DNA from: JADKCZ01 sp963786945
Lineage (GTDB): Bacteria > Myxococcota > Myxococcia > Myxococcales > Anaeromyxobacteraceae
Length of the DNA stretch: 64,000 bases
Reading direction: 5' to 3'
Assembly (NCBI GenBank): GCA_963786945.1
Contig: CAWBAO010000004.1
Span: 186,001 to 250,000 of the forward strand
Below, piece by piece: positions 28,389 through 37,350 of the stretch. Position numbers and translations under genes: made by a program. Positions within the stretch are counted from its first letter, which is position 1; each line of letters opens with the position of its first letter. Below the pieces are notes generated by a model. It saw only the letters and a list, made by a program, of their open reading frames with translations. It was not told the DNA's origin and did no database searches.

Positions 28389-30277
28389 TCCTCCCCATGG
28401 TCCAGGTCGAGCTGTTCGGCCCCCGGCGGCTGCTGCCCGAGGCGCTCGGCTTCCTGCAGGCCGAGGGCGTCCTGCAGCTCCGGCTCCCGGCGGAGAGCCC
28501 GGCCGGGGAGCCGCTGCTGGTCGAGCCGGTCCGTCCCTGCGCCGGGGACGAGGCGCTCGCGGCCGCGCTGGAGGAGACCGTTCGCCGCGTCGACGCCCTG
28601 GCGGCACGCCTGCCGGTCACCACCGGGCGCCGCGAGCCGGCGGCGGAGCTCCCGCCGGCAGGAACGCCCGAGCTGCTCGAGGCCCTCGACGGCCTGGCGG
28701 CCCGGCTCACCGAGCTGGAGGCGCGGCGCACCGCGCTCCTCGACGAGCGCGAGCGGGTCGCGACCTTCTCGCGGCTGGTGGTGGCGCTGGCGCCCCTGGG
28801 GCACGAGCTCGACCGCGCCCTGGAGCCGGAGCTGCACGGGCTGGTGCTGAAGCGCGACCCGGTGGCGCTGGGGCTGCTGTCGGCCGAGGTGCGCCGGATC
28901 ACCGGCGGGCGGTGCGAGATCGCGTCGCGCGACCTCGACGGCGACGAGACCGGGGTGCTGCTGGCCGTCCCGCGGGACAGCGGGCGCGAGCTGGGGGCGC
29001 TCCTCTTCGCCCGCGGCGTGGACGAGGTGAAGATCCCGGCGGCGCTGGCCGGGCGCGGCCTGGTGGAGGGGCTGCTGGCGGTGGCGGCCCGCCAGCGGCA
29101 GCTCCCCGGGGAGATCGCCGCGGCCGACGAGGCCCTGGCGTCGCTGGCGGCGCGGGAAGGGCCGGCCCTGGAAGAGGCCGGGCGCTCGGCGCGCGCCGCC
29201 CTGGATCGGCTGCGGGCCTCGGGAGGCTGCGGCGCCACGCGCTTCGCCTTCGTGGTGGCCGGCTGGATGCCCGAGGAGCGGCTGGCGGCCCTGACCGCCG
29301 CGGCGGCCAGCCGCTTCGGCGGCCAGGTGACGGTGCTGGGGCGCCGCCCCCCGCGGTCGCGCTGGGGGGAGGTGCCGGTGGTGCTGCGCAACCGCCCCTG
29401 GGTCCGGCCCTTCGAGCTGTTGCTGGGCCTGGTGCCCCTCCCGCGGTACGGCTCGATCGACCCCACCCCGCTGCTGGCGATCGGCTTCCCCCTCTTCTTC
29501 GGCCTGGTGCTCGGCGACCTGGTCTTCGGCGCGCTGGCCGCCGGGCTGGCGCTGCTGGCGCGCGCCCGCGGCTGGGGTGGCCGTCGCGGCCGGGAGCTCG
29601 GCGTGGTGGTGCTGGCCTGCGCCGCGTCCTCGGCGGTCTTCGGCCTCCTCTTCGGCGAGGCGCTCGGCGAGGTGGGGGCCCACCTCGGGCTCCGCCCGCT
29701 CCTCTTCGAGCGCCGCTCCAGCCTGATGAGCTTCCTCGCCCTGTCCATGGTGCTCGGCCTCGGCCACCTGCTGCTGGGGGCCGGGCTGGGCGTGTACTCG
29801 GCGCTGCGTTCCGGCCTGCGTCGCGAGGCCGTGGCCCGGCTCGGCAAGCTGGTGCTCCTGGGTGGCGGCGGCGTCGCGGCCGCCGCCTGGCTCGGTCCCG
29901 TGCCGCCATGGGCGCTCCCCCCAGCGCTCGTGGTGGCCGGGGCCGGGCTCCTGGCCGCGCTGCTGGCCGAGGGGCCGGTGGCCGCGCTCGACGTGGCGCT
30001 CGGGCTCGGCAACGTCCTCTCCTACGCCCGCCTCATGGCGCTGGGGCTGGCCTCGGCCACGCTGGCCGAGGTGGCCAACGGCCTGGTCACCTCCATCCGG
30101 CCGCCGGGTGGCCTGGCGCTGGCGGTGCTGCTCCACGCCGTCAACTTCACGCTCTGCCTGGTCAGCCCGATCGTGGCCGCGCTGCGGCTCCACTACGTCG
30201 AGTTCTTCGAGCGGTTCTACGACGAGGGCGGTGCCCCCTACCGCCCCTTCGCCGTGCCGAGTCCACTGGGGAAGTGA
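28385..30277 (+). CDS. atpI: V/A-type ATPase subunit I (a subunit)
   Basis: The 630-residue protein has a soluble N-terminal half with coiled coils (LDGLAARLTELEARRTALLDERERV) and a C-terminal membrane half of about seven helices. The latter contains RPWVRPFELLLGLVPLPRYGSIDPTPLLAIGFPLFFGLVLGD, NVLSYARLMALGLAS and LRLHYVEFFERFY, all signatures of the V/A-type a/I subunit. The Arg of SYARLMALG is expected to face the proton or sodium path of the rotor ring. It starts with GTG overlapping the previous stop. A second, orphan copy lies at 47919-49807. Confidence 0.92.
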   Translation: MILPMVQVELFGPRRLLPEALGFLQAEGVLQLRLPAESPAGEPLLVEPVRPCAGDEALAAALEETVRRVDALAARLPVTTGRREPAAELPPAGTPELLEALDGLAARLTELEARRTALLDERERVATFSRLVVALAPLGHELDRALEPELHGLVLKRDPVALGLLSAEVRRITGGRCEIASRDLDGDETGVLLAVPRDSGRELGALLFARGVDEVKIPAALAGRGLVEGLLAVAARQRQLPGEIAAADEALASLAAREGPALEEAGRSARAALDRLRASGGCGATRFAFVVAGWMPEERLAALTAAAASRFGGQVTVLGRRPPRSRWGEVPVVLRNRPWVRPFELLLGLVPLPRYGSIDPTPLLAIGFPLFFGLVLGDLVFGALAAGLALLARARGWGGRRGRELGVVVLACAASSAVFGLLFGEALGEVGAHLGLRPLLFERRSSLMSFLALSMVLGLGHLLLGAGLGVYSALRSGLRREAVARLGKLVLLGGGGVAAAAWLGPVPPWALPPALVVAGAGLLAALLAEGPVAALDVALGLGNVLSYARLMALGLASATLAEVANGLVTSIRPPGGLALAVLLHAVNFTLCLVSPIVAALRLHYVEFFERFYDEGGAPYRPFAVPSPLGK

Positions 30278-30286
30278 GGAGACGCG

Positions 30287-30502
30287 ATGGAAAAGGTCCT
30301 GATCGCCCTGTCGGCCGCGCTGGCCATCGGCATCACCGCGGCGGCCACCGCCTGGGTCCAGTCGCGAATCGGCTCGGCCGGGGCCGGCGCCGTCGCGGAG
30401 AAGCCCGAGGTCCGCGGCGCCATCATCGTCATGCTCGCCATCCCCGAGACCCTGGTGATCCTGGGCTTCGTGGTGGCGGTCCTGATCCTCACCGGGAAGT
30501 AG
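30287..30502 (+). CDS. atpK: V/A-type ATPase subunit K (rotor ring proteolipid)
   Basis: The 71-residue protein is a single helical hairpin. Helix 1 is LIALSAALAIGITAAATAWVQ, a short polar loop (EKPEVRG) follows, and helix 2 holds the ion-binding glutamate in IVMLAIPETLVILGF. This is the one-hairpin type of ring subunit, as in Thermus, not the fused two-hairpin Enterococcus form. Gln25 in helix 1 and Glu-Thr in helix 2 do not settle whether the ion is H+ or Na+. It sits 9 bp after atpI and 3 bp before atpE. Confidence 0.9.
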   Translation: MEKVLIALSAALAIGITAAATAWVQSRIGSAGAGAVAEKPEVRGAIIVMLAIPETLVILGFVVAVLILTGK

Positions 30503-30505
30503 GCC

Positions 30506-31087
30506 GTGGGCTACGGCGAGCTCATCCGCGTCCTCGGCGAGGAGGCGGCCCGCGAGGCGCGGGAGATCCGCCGCCGTGGGGGCGAGGAGCGCGAGCGCAT
30601 CCTGGCGGAGGCCCGGGCCGCCTCGGCGGCCGCGCGCGAGTCGCTGCTGGCGCGGGAGCGGATCGAGGCCGAGGCCCGGCGGCGGGCGGCGCTGGCCCGG
30701 GTGGCGCTGGAGCGGGAGCGGACGCTGCTGGTCGAGCGGCGCCGGCTCGTCGACGTGCTGCGCGCCGAGGCCGCCGGCGCGCTGGCCGCGCCGGTCGACG
30801 ACGAGGTGCTGGCCAGGCTGCTGGGGGAGGTGCTGGCCATGGCGCCGCCCGGCCGCTTCACCCTGGTGATCGACCCGGGGGACGGCGAGCGGGTGCGGGC
30901 CGTGCTGGCGGCCGCCCACCCGGAGGCGCTGGACCGGGCCGAGCTGGCCGAGGCGCCGGCGCGGCGCGGTGGCGTCGAGCTGCGCAGCGGCCGCCTGGTG
31001 CTCGACGACACCCTCCCCTCGCGCCTGGCGCGGGCCTGGCCCCGCCTCGAGCCGGCGCTGGCCCGCCAGCTCTTCGGGGAGGGCTAG
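30506..31087 (+). CDS. atpE: V/A-type ATPase subunit E (peripheral stalk)
   Basis: The 193-residue protein has a long charged N-terminal helix (GEEAAREAREIRRRGGEERERILAEARAA) and a globular C-terminal domain (GRFTLVIDPGDGERVRAVL, RGGVELRSGRLVLDDTLPSRLARAWPRLEPALARQLFGE), the layout of V/A-type subunit E. The C-terminal DDTL..RL..P.....LF pattern is typical. It starts with GTG at 30506 and its stop overlaps the first base of the subunit C gene. Confidence 0.88.
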   Translation: MGYGELIRVLGEEAAREAREIRRRGGEERERILAEARAASAAARESLLARERIEAEARRRAALARVALERERTLLVERRRLVDVLRAEAAGALAAPVDDEVLARLLGEVLAMAPPGRFTLVIDPGDGERVRAVLAAAHPEALDRAELAEAPARRGGVELRSGRLVLDDTLPSRLARAWPRLEPALARQLFGEG

Positions 31088-32101
31088 TGGCGCGCCTCGA
31101 TCTCGTCAACGCCCGGGTGGGCGCGAGGCGGACCCGGCTGCTCGGCCCGTCCGGGCTGCGCGACCTGGCGGCCCGCCCCACGCTGGAGGCCCGCCTCGCC
31201 CTGCTCCGGACCGGCGGCTGGGCGGCGGCGGTGCCGGCCGAGGGCGAGGTCTCCGGCCTGGAGGCGCTGGAGGCCGGGCTGCGCCGGGCGCAGCACCGCG
31301 AGGCCGGCTGGCTGCTCGGGCAGGTGGAAGGCCCGGTCGCCCGCGGCGTGCTGGCCGCCTTCCTCGGCCTGGCCGAGGCCGACGCCGTGAACGCGGTGCT
31401 GCGCGGCGTCGCCGGCGGTGCCGCGCTGGAGCAGATCCTGGCCGCCGCGCCGGCCACGCCCGGCCTCGACGAGGGGCCGCTCCGCACCGCCGCCGCGCGC
31501 CCCGTCGGTGGAGGCCGCCGTGGCGGTGCTGGCCGGGGCCGGCCACCGGTTCGCCGCCGCCCTGGCCGAGGCGCTGCCGCTGCGGGCCCAGCTGGGCCTG
31601 GCACCGCTGGAGCTGGCGGTGGAGCGGGCGGCGGTGGCCGAGGCCCGCGCCGCCACCCGATGGGCCGGCGAGGACGGGCGGGTGCTGCGCGCCCACCTCT
31701 CCGACCGGGTCGACGTGCGCAACGCCGCGCTGCTCCTCGGCCTGGCCGGCGGCGGCAGGCCGCCGGGAGCCGAGGCCCTCTTCCTCGAGGGGGGCCGGCG
31801 CCTGGACGTGGCGCGGCTGGCCTCGCTGGCCGGGGCCCCGGTGGGCGCGGTGCTGGCGGCCCTGGGCTCGCGCTTCACCGGGGCCCTCGCCCTGGCCACG
31901 CCCTGGGGCGCCGAGCTGGCGCTGGAGCGGCACGCGCTGGAGCGGGTCCGGCGCGAGGCCCGCGCCCGGCCGCTCTCGGTGGCGGTCCCGGTCGCCTACC
32001 TGCTGGAGCGCCGCAGCGAGGCCCGCCGCATCGCCGTGCTGCTGCGAGGCTCCGCCTTCGAGCTGCCAGCCGGCCAGGTGCTCGACCTCCTGGAGGCCTG
32101 A
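31087..32101 (+). CDS. atpC: V/A-type ATPase subunit C (d/AC39), frameshifted
   Basis: The gene encodes the helical socket subunit that joins the rotor to the ring: ARLDLVNARVGARRTRLLG, LEAGLRRAQHREAGWLLGQ, then RVDVRNAALLLGLAGGG, SRFTGALALATPWGAELALERHALERVRREARARPLSVAVPVAYLLERRSEARRI. The VPVAYLLERRSEA.NI-like end is the clearest signature. The frame changes at a run of four C at 31500-31503, where dropping one C restores ARPSVEAAVAVLAGAG. The total is 338 codons plus one base. Since the operon is otherwise intact and this subunit is essential, sequence error is the likely cause. Confidence 0.85.
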
Positions 32102-32102
32102 G

Positions 32103-32516
32103 ATGGGCACGCCCGCCCCCGCCAGCCCCGCCTCCCCCGCCGGAACGGCCAGCCCGCTGCGCCTGGCCGTGGCGGTCCGGCCCGGCGACGCCGGCGGCTT
32201 CAGGCTGGCCGGGGCCGAGGTGCGCGAGGTCGAGCCCGGCGGGGAGGCCGCCGCCTTCCGCGACCTGCTCGGCGACCCGCGCGTCGGGGTGCTGGCGGTC
32301 GAGGAGGCGCTGCTGGCCGCGGCGCCGCCCAGGCTGCTGGCCCGGGCCCGCGAGCGCGGGCTGCCGGTGGTGCTGCCCTTCGCGCTGCCGCGCCGCTGGG
32401 GGGAGCCGGGGCGAGGCCAGTCCTGGGTGGCGGAGCTGATCCGGCGGGCGGTCGGCTACGGAGTCCGGCTGGGACCGAGCGGGCCGGGCGGCGGCAGGGT
32501 GGGAGGGGGGCCATGA
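32103..32516 (+). CDS. atpF: V/A-type ATPase subunit F
   Basis: The 137-residue protein has a Rossmann-like core as in subunit F: PLRLAVAVRPGDAGGFRLAGAEVREV, GVLAVEEALLAAAPPRLLARARERGLPVVLPFALPRRW and a C-terminal helix WVAELIRRAVGYGVRLG. Subunit F belongs to the central stalk. The N-terminal Pro/Ala/Ser segment (about 16 residues) is extra. The ATG at 32103 comes 1 base after the subunit C stop, and its TGA overlaps the ATG of subunit A. Confidence 0.85.
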   Translation: MGTPAPASPASPAGTASPLRLAVAVRPGDAGGFRLAGAEVREVEPGGEAAAFRDLLGDPRVGVLAVEEALLAAAPPRLLARARERGLPVVLPFALPRRWGEPGRGQSWVAELIRRAVGYGVRLGPSGPGGGRVGGGP

Positions 32517-34252
32517 GCGGCGTGATCGTCCGGCTGGCGGGCCCCACCGTGACCGCGCGCGGCCTGGCCGGGGCCGGCCTCAACGAGGTGGTCTGGGTCG
32601 GGGAGCGGGCGCTGCTCGGCGAGGTCATCCGCGTCGAGGGGGAGCTCTGCACGCTCCAGGTCTACGAGGAGACCGCCGGCCTCTCCCTGGGGGAGCCGGC
32701 CGTCGCCACCGGCAATCCGCTCTCGGTGGAGCTGGGCCCGGGGCTGCTGGGGTCGATCTTCGACGGCGTGCAGCGGCCGCTGGCGGCGCTGGCGGCCGGC
32801 GAAGGGGACTTCCTGGGGCGCGGGGTGCGGCTGCCGGCGCTGGACCGGGCCCGGCGATGGGAGTTCGAGCCGGCGGTGGCGGTGGGCGATGACCTGGCCC
32901 CGGGCCAGCGGCTCGGCCTGGCCCGCGGCGCCGAGGGGCCCCCCGAGCCGATCCTGGCGCCGCCCTGGGCCGGCGGGCGGGTGGAGCAGGTGCGCGGCGG
33001 CGCGGTCCTGGTGGACGAGCCGGTGCTGCGGCTCGCCGGCGGGGAGGAGCTGCGGCTGGCGCACCGCTGGCCGGTGCGGCGGCCGCGCCCGTTCCGGCGC
33101 CGGCTCCCGCCCGAGGTCCCCTTCCTGACCGGGCAGCGGGTGCTCGACTGCTTCTTCCCGGTGGCGGCCGGCGGCACCGCCGTGGTGCCGGGCGGCTTCG
33201 GCACCGGCAAGACGGTGCTGGAGCAGAGCCTCGCCAAGTACGCCGCCGCCGACGTGGTGGTCTACGTGGGCTGCGGCGAGCGCGGCAACGAGATGGCCGA
33301 GGTGCTCGACGAGTTCCCCCGCCTCGAGGACCCCCGCAGCGGAGGCCCGCTCATGGCCCGCACCGTGCTGGTGGTCAACACCTCCAACATGCCGGTGGCG
33401 GCCCGCGAGGCCTCCATCTACACCGGCTGCACCCTGGCCGAGTACTTCCGCGACATGGGGCTCCAGGTGGCGCTGATGATCGACTCCACCTCGCGCTGGG
33501 CCGAGGCGCTGCGCGAGATCTCGGCGCGCCTCGAGGAGATGCCAGGCGAGGAGGGCTACCCCACCTACCTGGCCTCGCGCCTGGCCCGGTTCTACGAGCG
33601 GGCCGGCCGGGTGGAGCCGCTCGGCGGCGGCGAGGGGGCGGTCACCATGGTGGGCGCGGTCTCCCCGCCCGGCGGCGACCTCTCCGAGCCCGTCACCCAG
33701 TGCTCGCTGCGCGCCTCGGGCGCCCTCTGGGCGCTCTCCCCGGCGCTGGCCCACCGGCGCCACTACCCGGCCATCGACTGGGGCGTGTCCTTCTCGCTGG
33801 AGGCGGCGCAGCTGCACGGCTGGTTCGAGCGCGAGGTGGCGGATGGGACCGGCGCGCTGCGCGAGGCCGCGGTCCGGCTCCTGCAGCGCGAGCGCGAGCT
33901 GCAGGAGGTGGCCGAGCTGGTCGGCACCGAGTCCCTGCAGGACGCCGAGCGGCTGGTCCTGGAGTCGGCCCGCCTGCTGCGTGAGGGGTTCCTGCGCCAG
34001 AGCGCCGTCGACCCGGTGGACGCCACCTGCCCGCCGCTCAAGGCGCACCTGATGCTGCAGCTCATGCTCGACTTCCACCGGCGGTCCAGCGCCGCGGTGG
34101 AGCGCGGCGTGCCGCTGCGCAGCCTGCTCGACAGCGGGCTGCCGGCCCGCCTGCTGCGGCTCGGCCAGGTGCCGGCCGAGGACCTGCCGCGCCACGCCGA
34201 GGCGCTGCGGGCCGAGCTCGAGGCCACCCTGGGCCGGCTGGAGGCGGAGTGA
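32513..34252 (+). CDS. atpA: V/A-type ATPase catalytic subunit A
   Basis: The 579-residue protein has the normal length of V/A-type A subunits. It shows the N-terminal beta barrel (GPTVTARGL), the non-homologous insert, the P-loop PGGFGTGKTVLEQS, VVYVGCGERGNEMAEVL, SIYTGCTLAEYFRDMG, MIDSTSRWAEALREISARLEEMPGEEGYPTYLASRLA and the conserved ending PPLKAHLMLQLMLDFHRRS. The P-loop has Gly where Pro is usual (GPFGSGKT), leaving GxxGxGKT intact. It hydrolyses or makes ATP at the A-B interfaces. It overlaps subunit F and subunit B by 4 bp each. Confidence 0.95.
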   Translation: MSGVIVRLAGPTVTARGLAGAGLNEVVWVGERALLGEVIRVEGELCTLQVYEETAGLSLGEPAVATGNPLSVELGPGLLGSIFDGVQRPLAALAAGEGDFLGRGVRLPALDRARRWEFEPAVAVGDDLAPGQRLGLARGAEGPPEPILAPPWAGGRVEQVRGGAVLVDEPVLRLAGGEELRLAHRWPVRRPRPFRRRLPPEVPFLTGQRVLDCFFPVAAGGTAVVPGGFGTGKTVLEQSLAKYAAADVVVYVGCGERGNEMAEVLDEFPRLEDPRSGGPLMARTVLVVNTSNMPVAAREASIYTGCTLAEYFRDMGLQVALMIDSTSRWAEALREISARLEEMPGEEGYPTYLASRLARFYERAGRVEPLGGGEGAVTMVGAVSPPGGDLSEPVTQCSLRASGALWALSPALAHRRHYPAIDWGVSFSLEAAQLHGWFEREVADGTGALREAAVRLLQRERELQEVAELVGTESLQDAERLVLESARLLREGFLRQSAVDPVDATCPPLKAHLMLQLMLDFHRRSSAAVERGVPLRSLLDSGLPARLLRLGQVPAEDLPRHAEALRAELEATLGRLEAE

Positions 34253-35655
34253 CCGTGGCCGAGCGCCTGCTCACCATCCGCGTCGAGGGGGCCCAGGCCA
34301 TCGCCGGCCCGCTGCTCTTCCTCACCGGCGTCCCCGGGGCCCGGCTCGGCGAGGTGGTGATCATCCGCGACCCGGCCGGCGCGGGGCGGGGCGAGCCGGC
34401 GGAGCGGCGCGGCCAGATCATCGAGCTCTCCGAGTCGCGGGTGGCGGTGCAGGTGCTGGAGGAGACGCGCGGCCTCTCGCCGGCCCGGTCCGAGGTGACG
34501 CTCACCGGCGAGGTGGCCTCCCTGGGCGTGGCCCGGGCGCTGCTGGGCCGGGTGCTGGACGGGCTGGGACGCCCCACCGACGGCCTGCCGCCGCCGCTCC
34601 CCGAGGCGCTGCTGCCCATCCACGGCGCCGCCATCAACGTCACCCGGCGGCACAAGCCGGCCGACTTCATCGAGACCGGGGTCTCGGCCATCGACGGGAT
34701 GAACACGCTGGTGCGCGGCCAGAAGCTCCCCATCTTCTCCTGCGCCGGCCTGCCGGCCGGCCGGCTGGCCGCCCAGGTGGTCTGCCAGGCGCGGGTGCGC
34801 GGCGGCGAGCCGTTCGCGGTGGTCTTCGCCGCCATGGGGGCCCCCTTCCGCGAGTACGACGAGTACCTGCGCGCCTTCCGCGAGGCGGGGGTGCTGGAGC
34901 GCACCGCCGTCTTCCTCAACAAGGCCGACGACCCGCCCATCGAGCGGCTCATGACCCCGCGCTGCGCCCTCACCTGCGCCGAGCACCTGGCCTTCACGCA
35001 CGGCATGCAGGTGCTGGTGGTGATGACCGACATGACCAGCTACTGCGAGGCGCTGCGCGAGGTGGCCCTGGCCCGCGAGGAGGTGCCGGGCCGGCGCGGC
35101 TTCCCCGGCTACATGTACACGGACCTGGCCACCCTCTACGAGCGGGCCGGCCGGATCCACGGGCGCCCCGGCTCGGTGACCCAGCTGCCGGTGCTCACCA
35201 TGCCCGACGACGACCTCACCCACCCCATCCCCGACCTCTCCGGCTACATCACCGAGGGGCAGATCGTCCTCTCCCGCGATCTCTTCCGCCGCGGCGTCGA
35301 CCCGCCCATCGACGTGCTCCCCTCGCTGTCGCGGCTCATGGGGCTGGGGGTGGGCGCCGGCAAGACCCGCCAGGACCACCGGCCGGTGGCCGACCAGCTC
35401 TACGCCCTCTACGCACGCGGGCGCGACGTGCGGCGCATGGCCGCCATCGTCGGGGCCGCCAACCTCGCCGAGGACGAGCGGCGCCTCCTCGACTTCGCCG
35501 ATCGGTTCGAGGGCGAGCTGATCGGCCAGGGCGGCGCCTTCCGCACCATCGAGGAGACGCTCGACCTCGGCTGGCGGCTGCTGGCCCCCTTCCCGGTGGA
35601 GGTGCTCAACCGGATCCCGGCGGCGCTGCTCGAGGCGCGGCGCGGGGGGAGCTGA
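34249..35655 (+). CDS. atpB: V/A-type ATPase regulatory subunit B
   Basis: The 468-residue protein has RGLSPARSEVTLTGEVASLGVARALLGRVLDGLGRPTDG, a nucleotide-fold region without a canonical P-loop (QKLPIFSCAGLPAGRLAAQV), FAAMGAPFREYDEYLRAF, MTDMTSYCEALREVALAREEVPGRRGFPGYMYTDLATLYERAGRI and PSLSRLMGLGVGAGKTRQDH, all standard for V/A-type B. It starts with GTG at 34249 inside the end of atpA. The noncatalytic status follows from the lost Walker A, as in the family. Confidence 0.95.
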   Translation: MTVAERLLTIRVEGAQAIAGPLLFLTGVPGARLGEVVIIRDPAGAGRGEPAERRGQIIELSESRVAVQVLEETRGLSPARSEVTLTGEVASLGVARALLGRVLDGLGRPTDGLPPPLPEALLPIHGAAINVTRRHKPADFIETGVSAIDGMNTLVRGQKLPIFSCAGLPAGRLAAQVVCQARVRGGEPFAVVFAAMGAPFREYDEYLRAFREAGVLERTAVFLNKADDPPIERLMTPRCALTCAEHLAFTHGMQVLVVMTDMTSYCEALREVALAREEVPGRRGFPGYMYTDLATLYERAGRIHGRPGSVTQLPVLTMPDDDLTHPIPDLSGYITEGQIVLSRDLFRRGVDPPIDVLPSLSRLMGLGVGAGKTRQDHRPVADQLYALYARGRDVRRMAAIVGAANLAEDERRLLDFADRFEGELIGQGGAFRTIEETLDLGWRLLAPFPVEVLNRIPAALLEARRGGS

Positions 35656-35660
35656 CCTCG

Positions 35661-36293
35661 ATGGCCCGCTCGCCCACCACGCGCATGGGGCTGCTGGAGG
35701 TGCGGGCCCGCCGCCTGGTGGCCCAGCGGGGCGCGCGGCTGCTCCGCGCCAAGCGCGAGGTCCTCTCCGGCGAGCTGGTGCGGCTCATGCGCCAGGTGCT
35801 GGAGGGTCGGGCCTCGCTCGACGAGGCCCTGCGTGAGGCGGTGCGGGCGCTGGAGCTGGCCCGGGCGCTGGAGGGGGCGCCACGGGTGGCCTCGCTGGGC
35901 TGGAACGCCGGGCGCGTGGTGCCGGTGGAGGTGACGCCCCGGCGGGTCTGGGGCGTCCCCACCCCGCAGGTCTCGGGGTCGCCGCTGGTGCGCGCCGCCT
36001 GGGAGCGTGGGAGCTCGCCGGCCAGCTTCTCCCCGTCGGCGGCGGAGGCGGCCCGCCGCCACGAGGAGGCGCTGGAGATCCTGCTGCGCATCGCCACGCG
36101 CGAGCTCCACCTGGCCCGCCTGGGCGAGGAGGTGCAGGCCACCAGCCGGCGCATCAACGCCCTGGAGCAGCTGCTGCTGCCCCAGCTCGACGCCGAGGCC
36201 CGGCGGGTGGCCGGGGCCCTCGACGAGCGCGACCGGGAGGACGCGGTGCGGCTGAAGCGCTTCCGCGGCAAGCGGGCCCGGCACGGCGGCTGA
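35661..36293 (+). CDS. atpD: V/A-type ATPase subunit D (central stalk)
   Basis: The 210-residue protein begins ARSPTTRMGLLEVRARRLVAQRGARLLRAKREVL, close to the family pattern for subunit D (PTR..L..L...L..A..G..LLK.KRD.L). It ends with a long helix containing LGEEVQATSRRINALEQLLLPQLDAEARRVAGALDERDREDAVRLKRFRGK. These two helices form the rotating coiled coil. It follows atpB by 5 bp and is the last gene of the operon. Its stop directly abuts the stop of the convergent gene at 36294. Confidence 0.92.
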   Translation: MARSPTTRMGLLEVRARRLVAQRGARLLRAKREVLSGELVRLMRQVLEGRASLDEALREAVRALELARALEGAPRVASLGWNAGRVVPVEVTPRRVWGVPTPQVSGSPLVRAAWERGSSPASFSPSAAEAARRHEEALEILLRIATRELHLARLGEEVQATSRRINALEQLLLPQLDAEARRVAGALDERDREDAVRLKRFRGKRARHGG

Positions 36294-37223
36294 TCACCTC
36301 GCCGCGGCCGGCGACAGGTCGAAGGTCATCCCCAGGCCGATGAAGAGCTGCAGCTCGCCCTGCCGGTACTCGTGGCGGGTGTAGCCGCCCAGGCGGAGGA
36401 AGGGCTGGGTCTCGCTGGTGGGCCCGGGCCAGCGGCTGATCACGCCGGTCAGGAGGGCCGCCACCACGTCCTGGCGGTAGCCCGAGCCGGTCACCCAGGA
36501 CTGGTCGAGGGTGACGCCGCCCCGCAGCTTCAGCCGCTCCGAGAGGTCGTGGTTGACCAGCACCAGGGCGGTGTTCTTGAGGATCCAGTCACGGCGCGCC
36601 ATGGGGAGGTCGTAGCGGGTGTTGTAGTAGGCGGGGGCGTCGCCCAGCTGCCAGAACTGCCAGGACGCCGAGTCGAGCGCCAGCAGGCTCCACCGCGCCG
36701 CCAGCGGGATCTCGGCCTGCAGGTTGGCGGTGAGGTTGGCGGTGTAGCCCTGGGCGGTGGTGGCGGCGGCGGCCGGCAGGGTGTCCCAGGGGGCCTCGGC
36801 GCTGGAGAGCGGGAAGTACCCGGCCCCGTCCAGCCCGACCGGCCACTGGCCGACGTACTCCGCCTCGGCGCGCAGCTCGATCACCGAGAGCGGGGCGATG
36901 GAGACGAAGGCGCCGGGCATGGCGTAGACCGGCGCCAGGTACGCGGCCAGGCCGTACTGGAAGTTGGTGTAGTCGAAGAGCGCCCCGGGGGTGGTGATGA
37001 GCGGCAGGCAGCGGCCGGCCTGCAGCTGCGCCTCGAAGCCGAGCGGGTTGCCCTCGCCGATCAGCGTGACCGCGCCCAGCCACCTGGGGCGCGCCTCGCC
37101 GAGGCAGTGCCGGCCGGTGCCGGCCGCGGAGCCCGGCGAGGCCTGCAGGTCGTCGGCGCCGGCGCCGGCCGGGGCGAGGGCCAGCAGCAGGCCGGCGAGG
37201 AGCGGCGCGGACGGGGAGCGCAT
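36294..37223 (-). CDS. Secreted protein, probable outer-membrane beta barrel
   Basis: The 309-residue protein has a signal peptide (MRSPSAPLLAGLLLALAPAGAGA) and then many alternating hydrophobic/aromatic strands separated by turns (FEAQLQAGRCLPL, YTANLTANLQAEIPL, GGVTLDQSWVTGSGYRQDVVAALL, FLRLGGYTRHEYRQGELQLFIGLGMTFDL). Strand periodicity suggests an outer-membrane barrel. It does not end with Phe but has TFDL close to the end. A Cys pair (RHCLGEARPRW, AGRCLPL) may form a disulfide. No family can be named. It lies between the convergent ATPase operon and the MFS gene end, on its own. Confidence 0.6.
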   Translation of the reverse strand: MRSPSAPLLAGLLLALAPAGAGADDLQASPGSAAGTGRHCLGEARPRWLGAVTLIGEGNPLGFEAQLQAGRCLPLITTPGALFDYTNFQYGLAAYLAPVYAMPGAFVSIAPLSVIELRAEAEYVGQWPVGLDGAGYFPLSSAEAPWDTLPAAAATTAQGYTANLTANLQAEIPLAARWSLLALDSASWQFWQLGDAPAYYNTRYDLPMARRDWILKNTALVLVNHDLSERLKLRGGVTLDQSWVTGSGYRQDVVAALLTGVISRWPGPTSETQPFLRLGGYTRHEYRQGELQLFIGLGMTFDLSPAAAR

Positions 37224-37350
37224 GGAGGCACCGGTGCCGGGCCGGCGACGAGGGACCGGCCGTCACCGGCGAGGCCTCCGGGCAGGATAGGCCAGTCCAC
37301 CCGTGGTGCAAGGCCCATTCGACCCGGCGGTCCGCCCCCGGCGCGGGCCG

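Noticed and set aside
26743..32439. Very long plus-strand open frame of about 1,900 codons
   Set aside because: It runs antisense to the YbaK-like genes and out of frame with most ATPase genes. It only matches a real protein in the first part of atpC (31087-31500).
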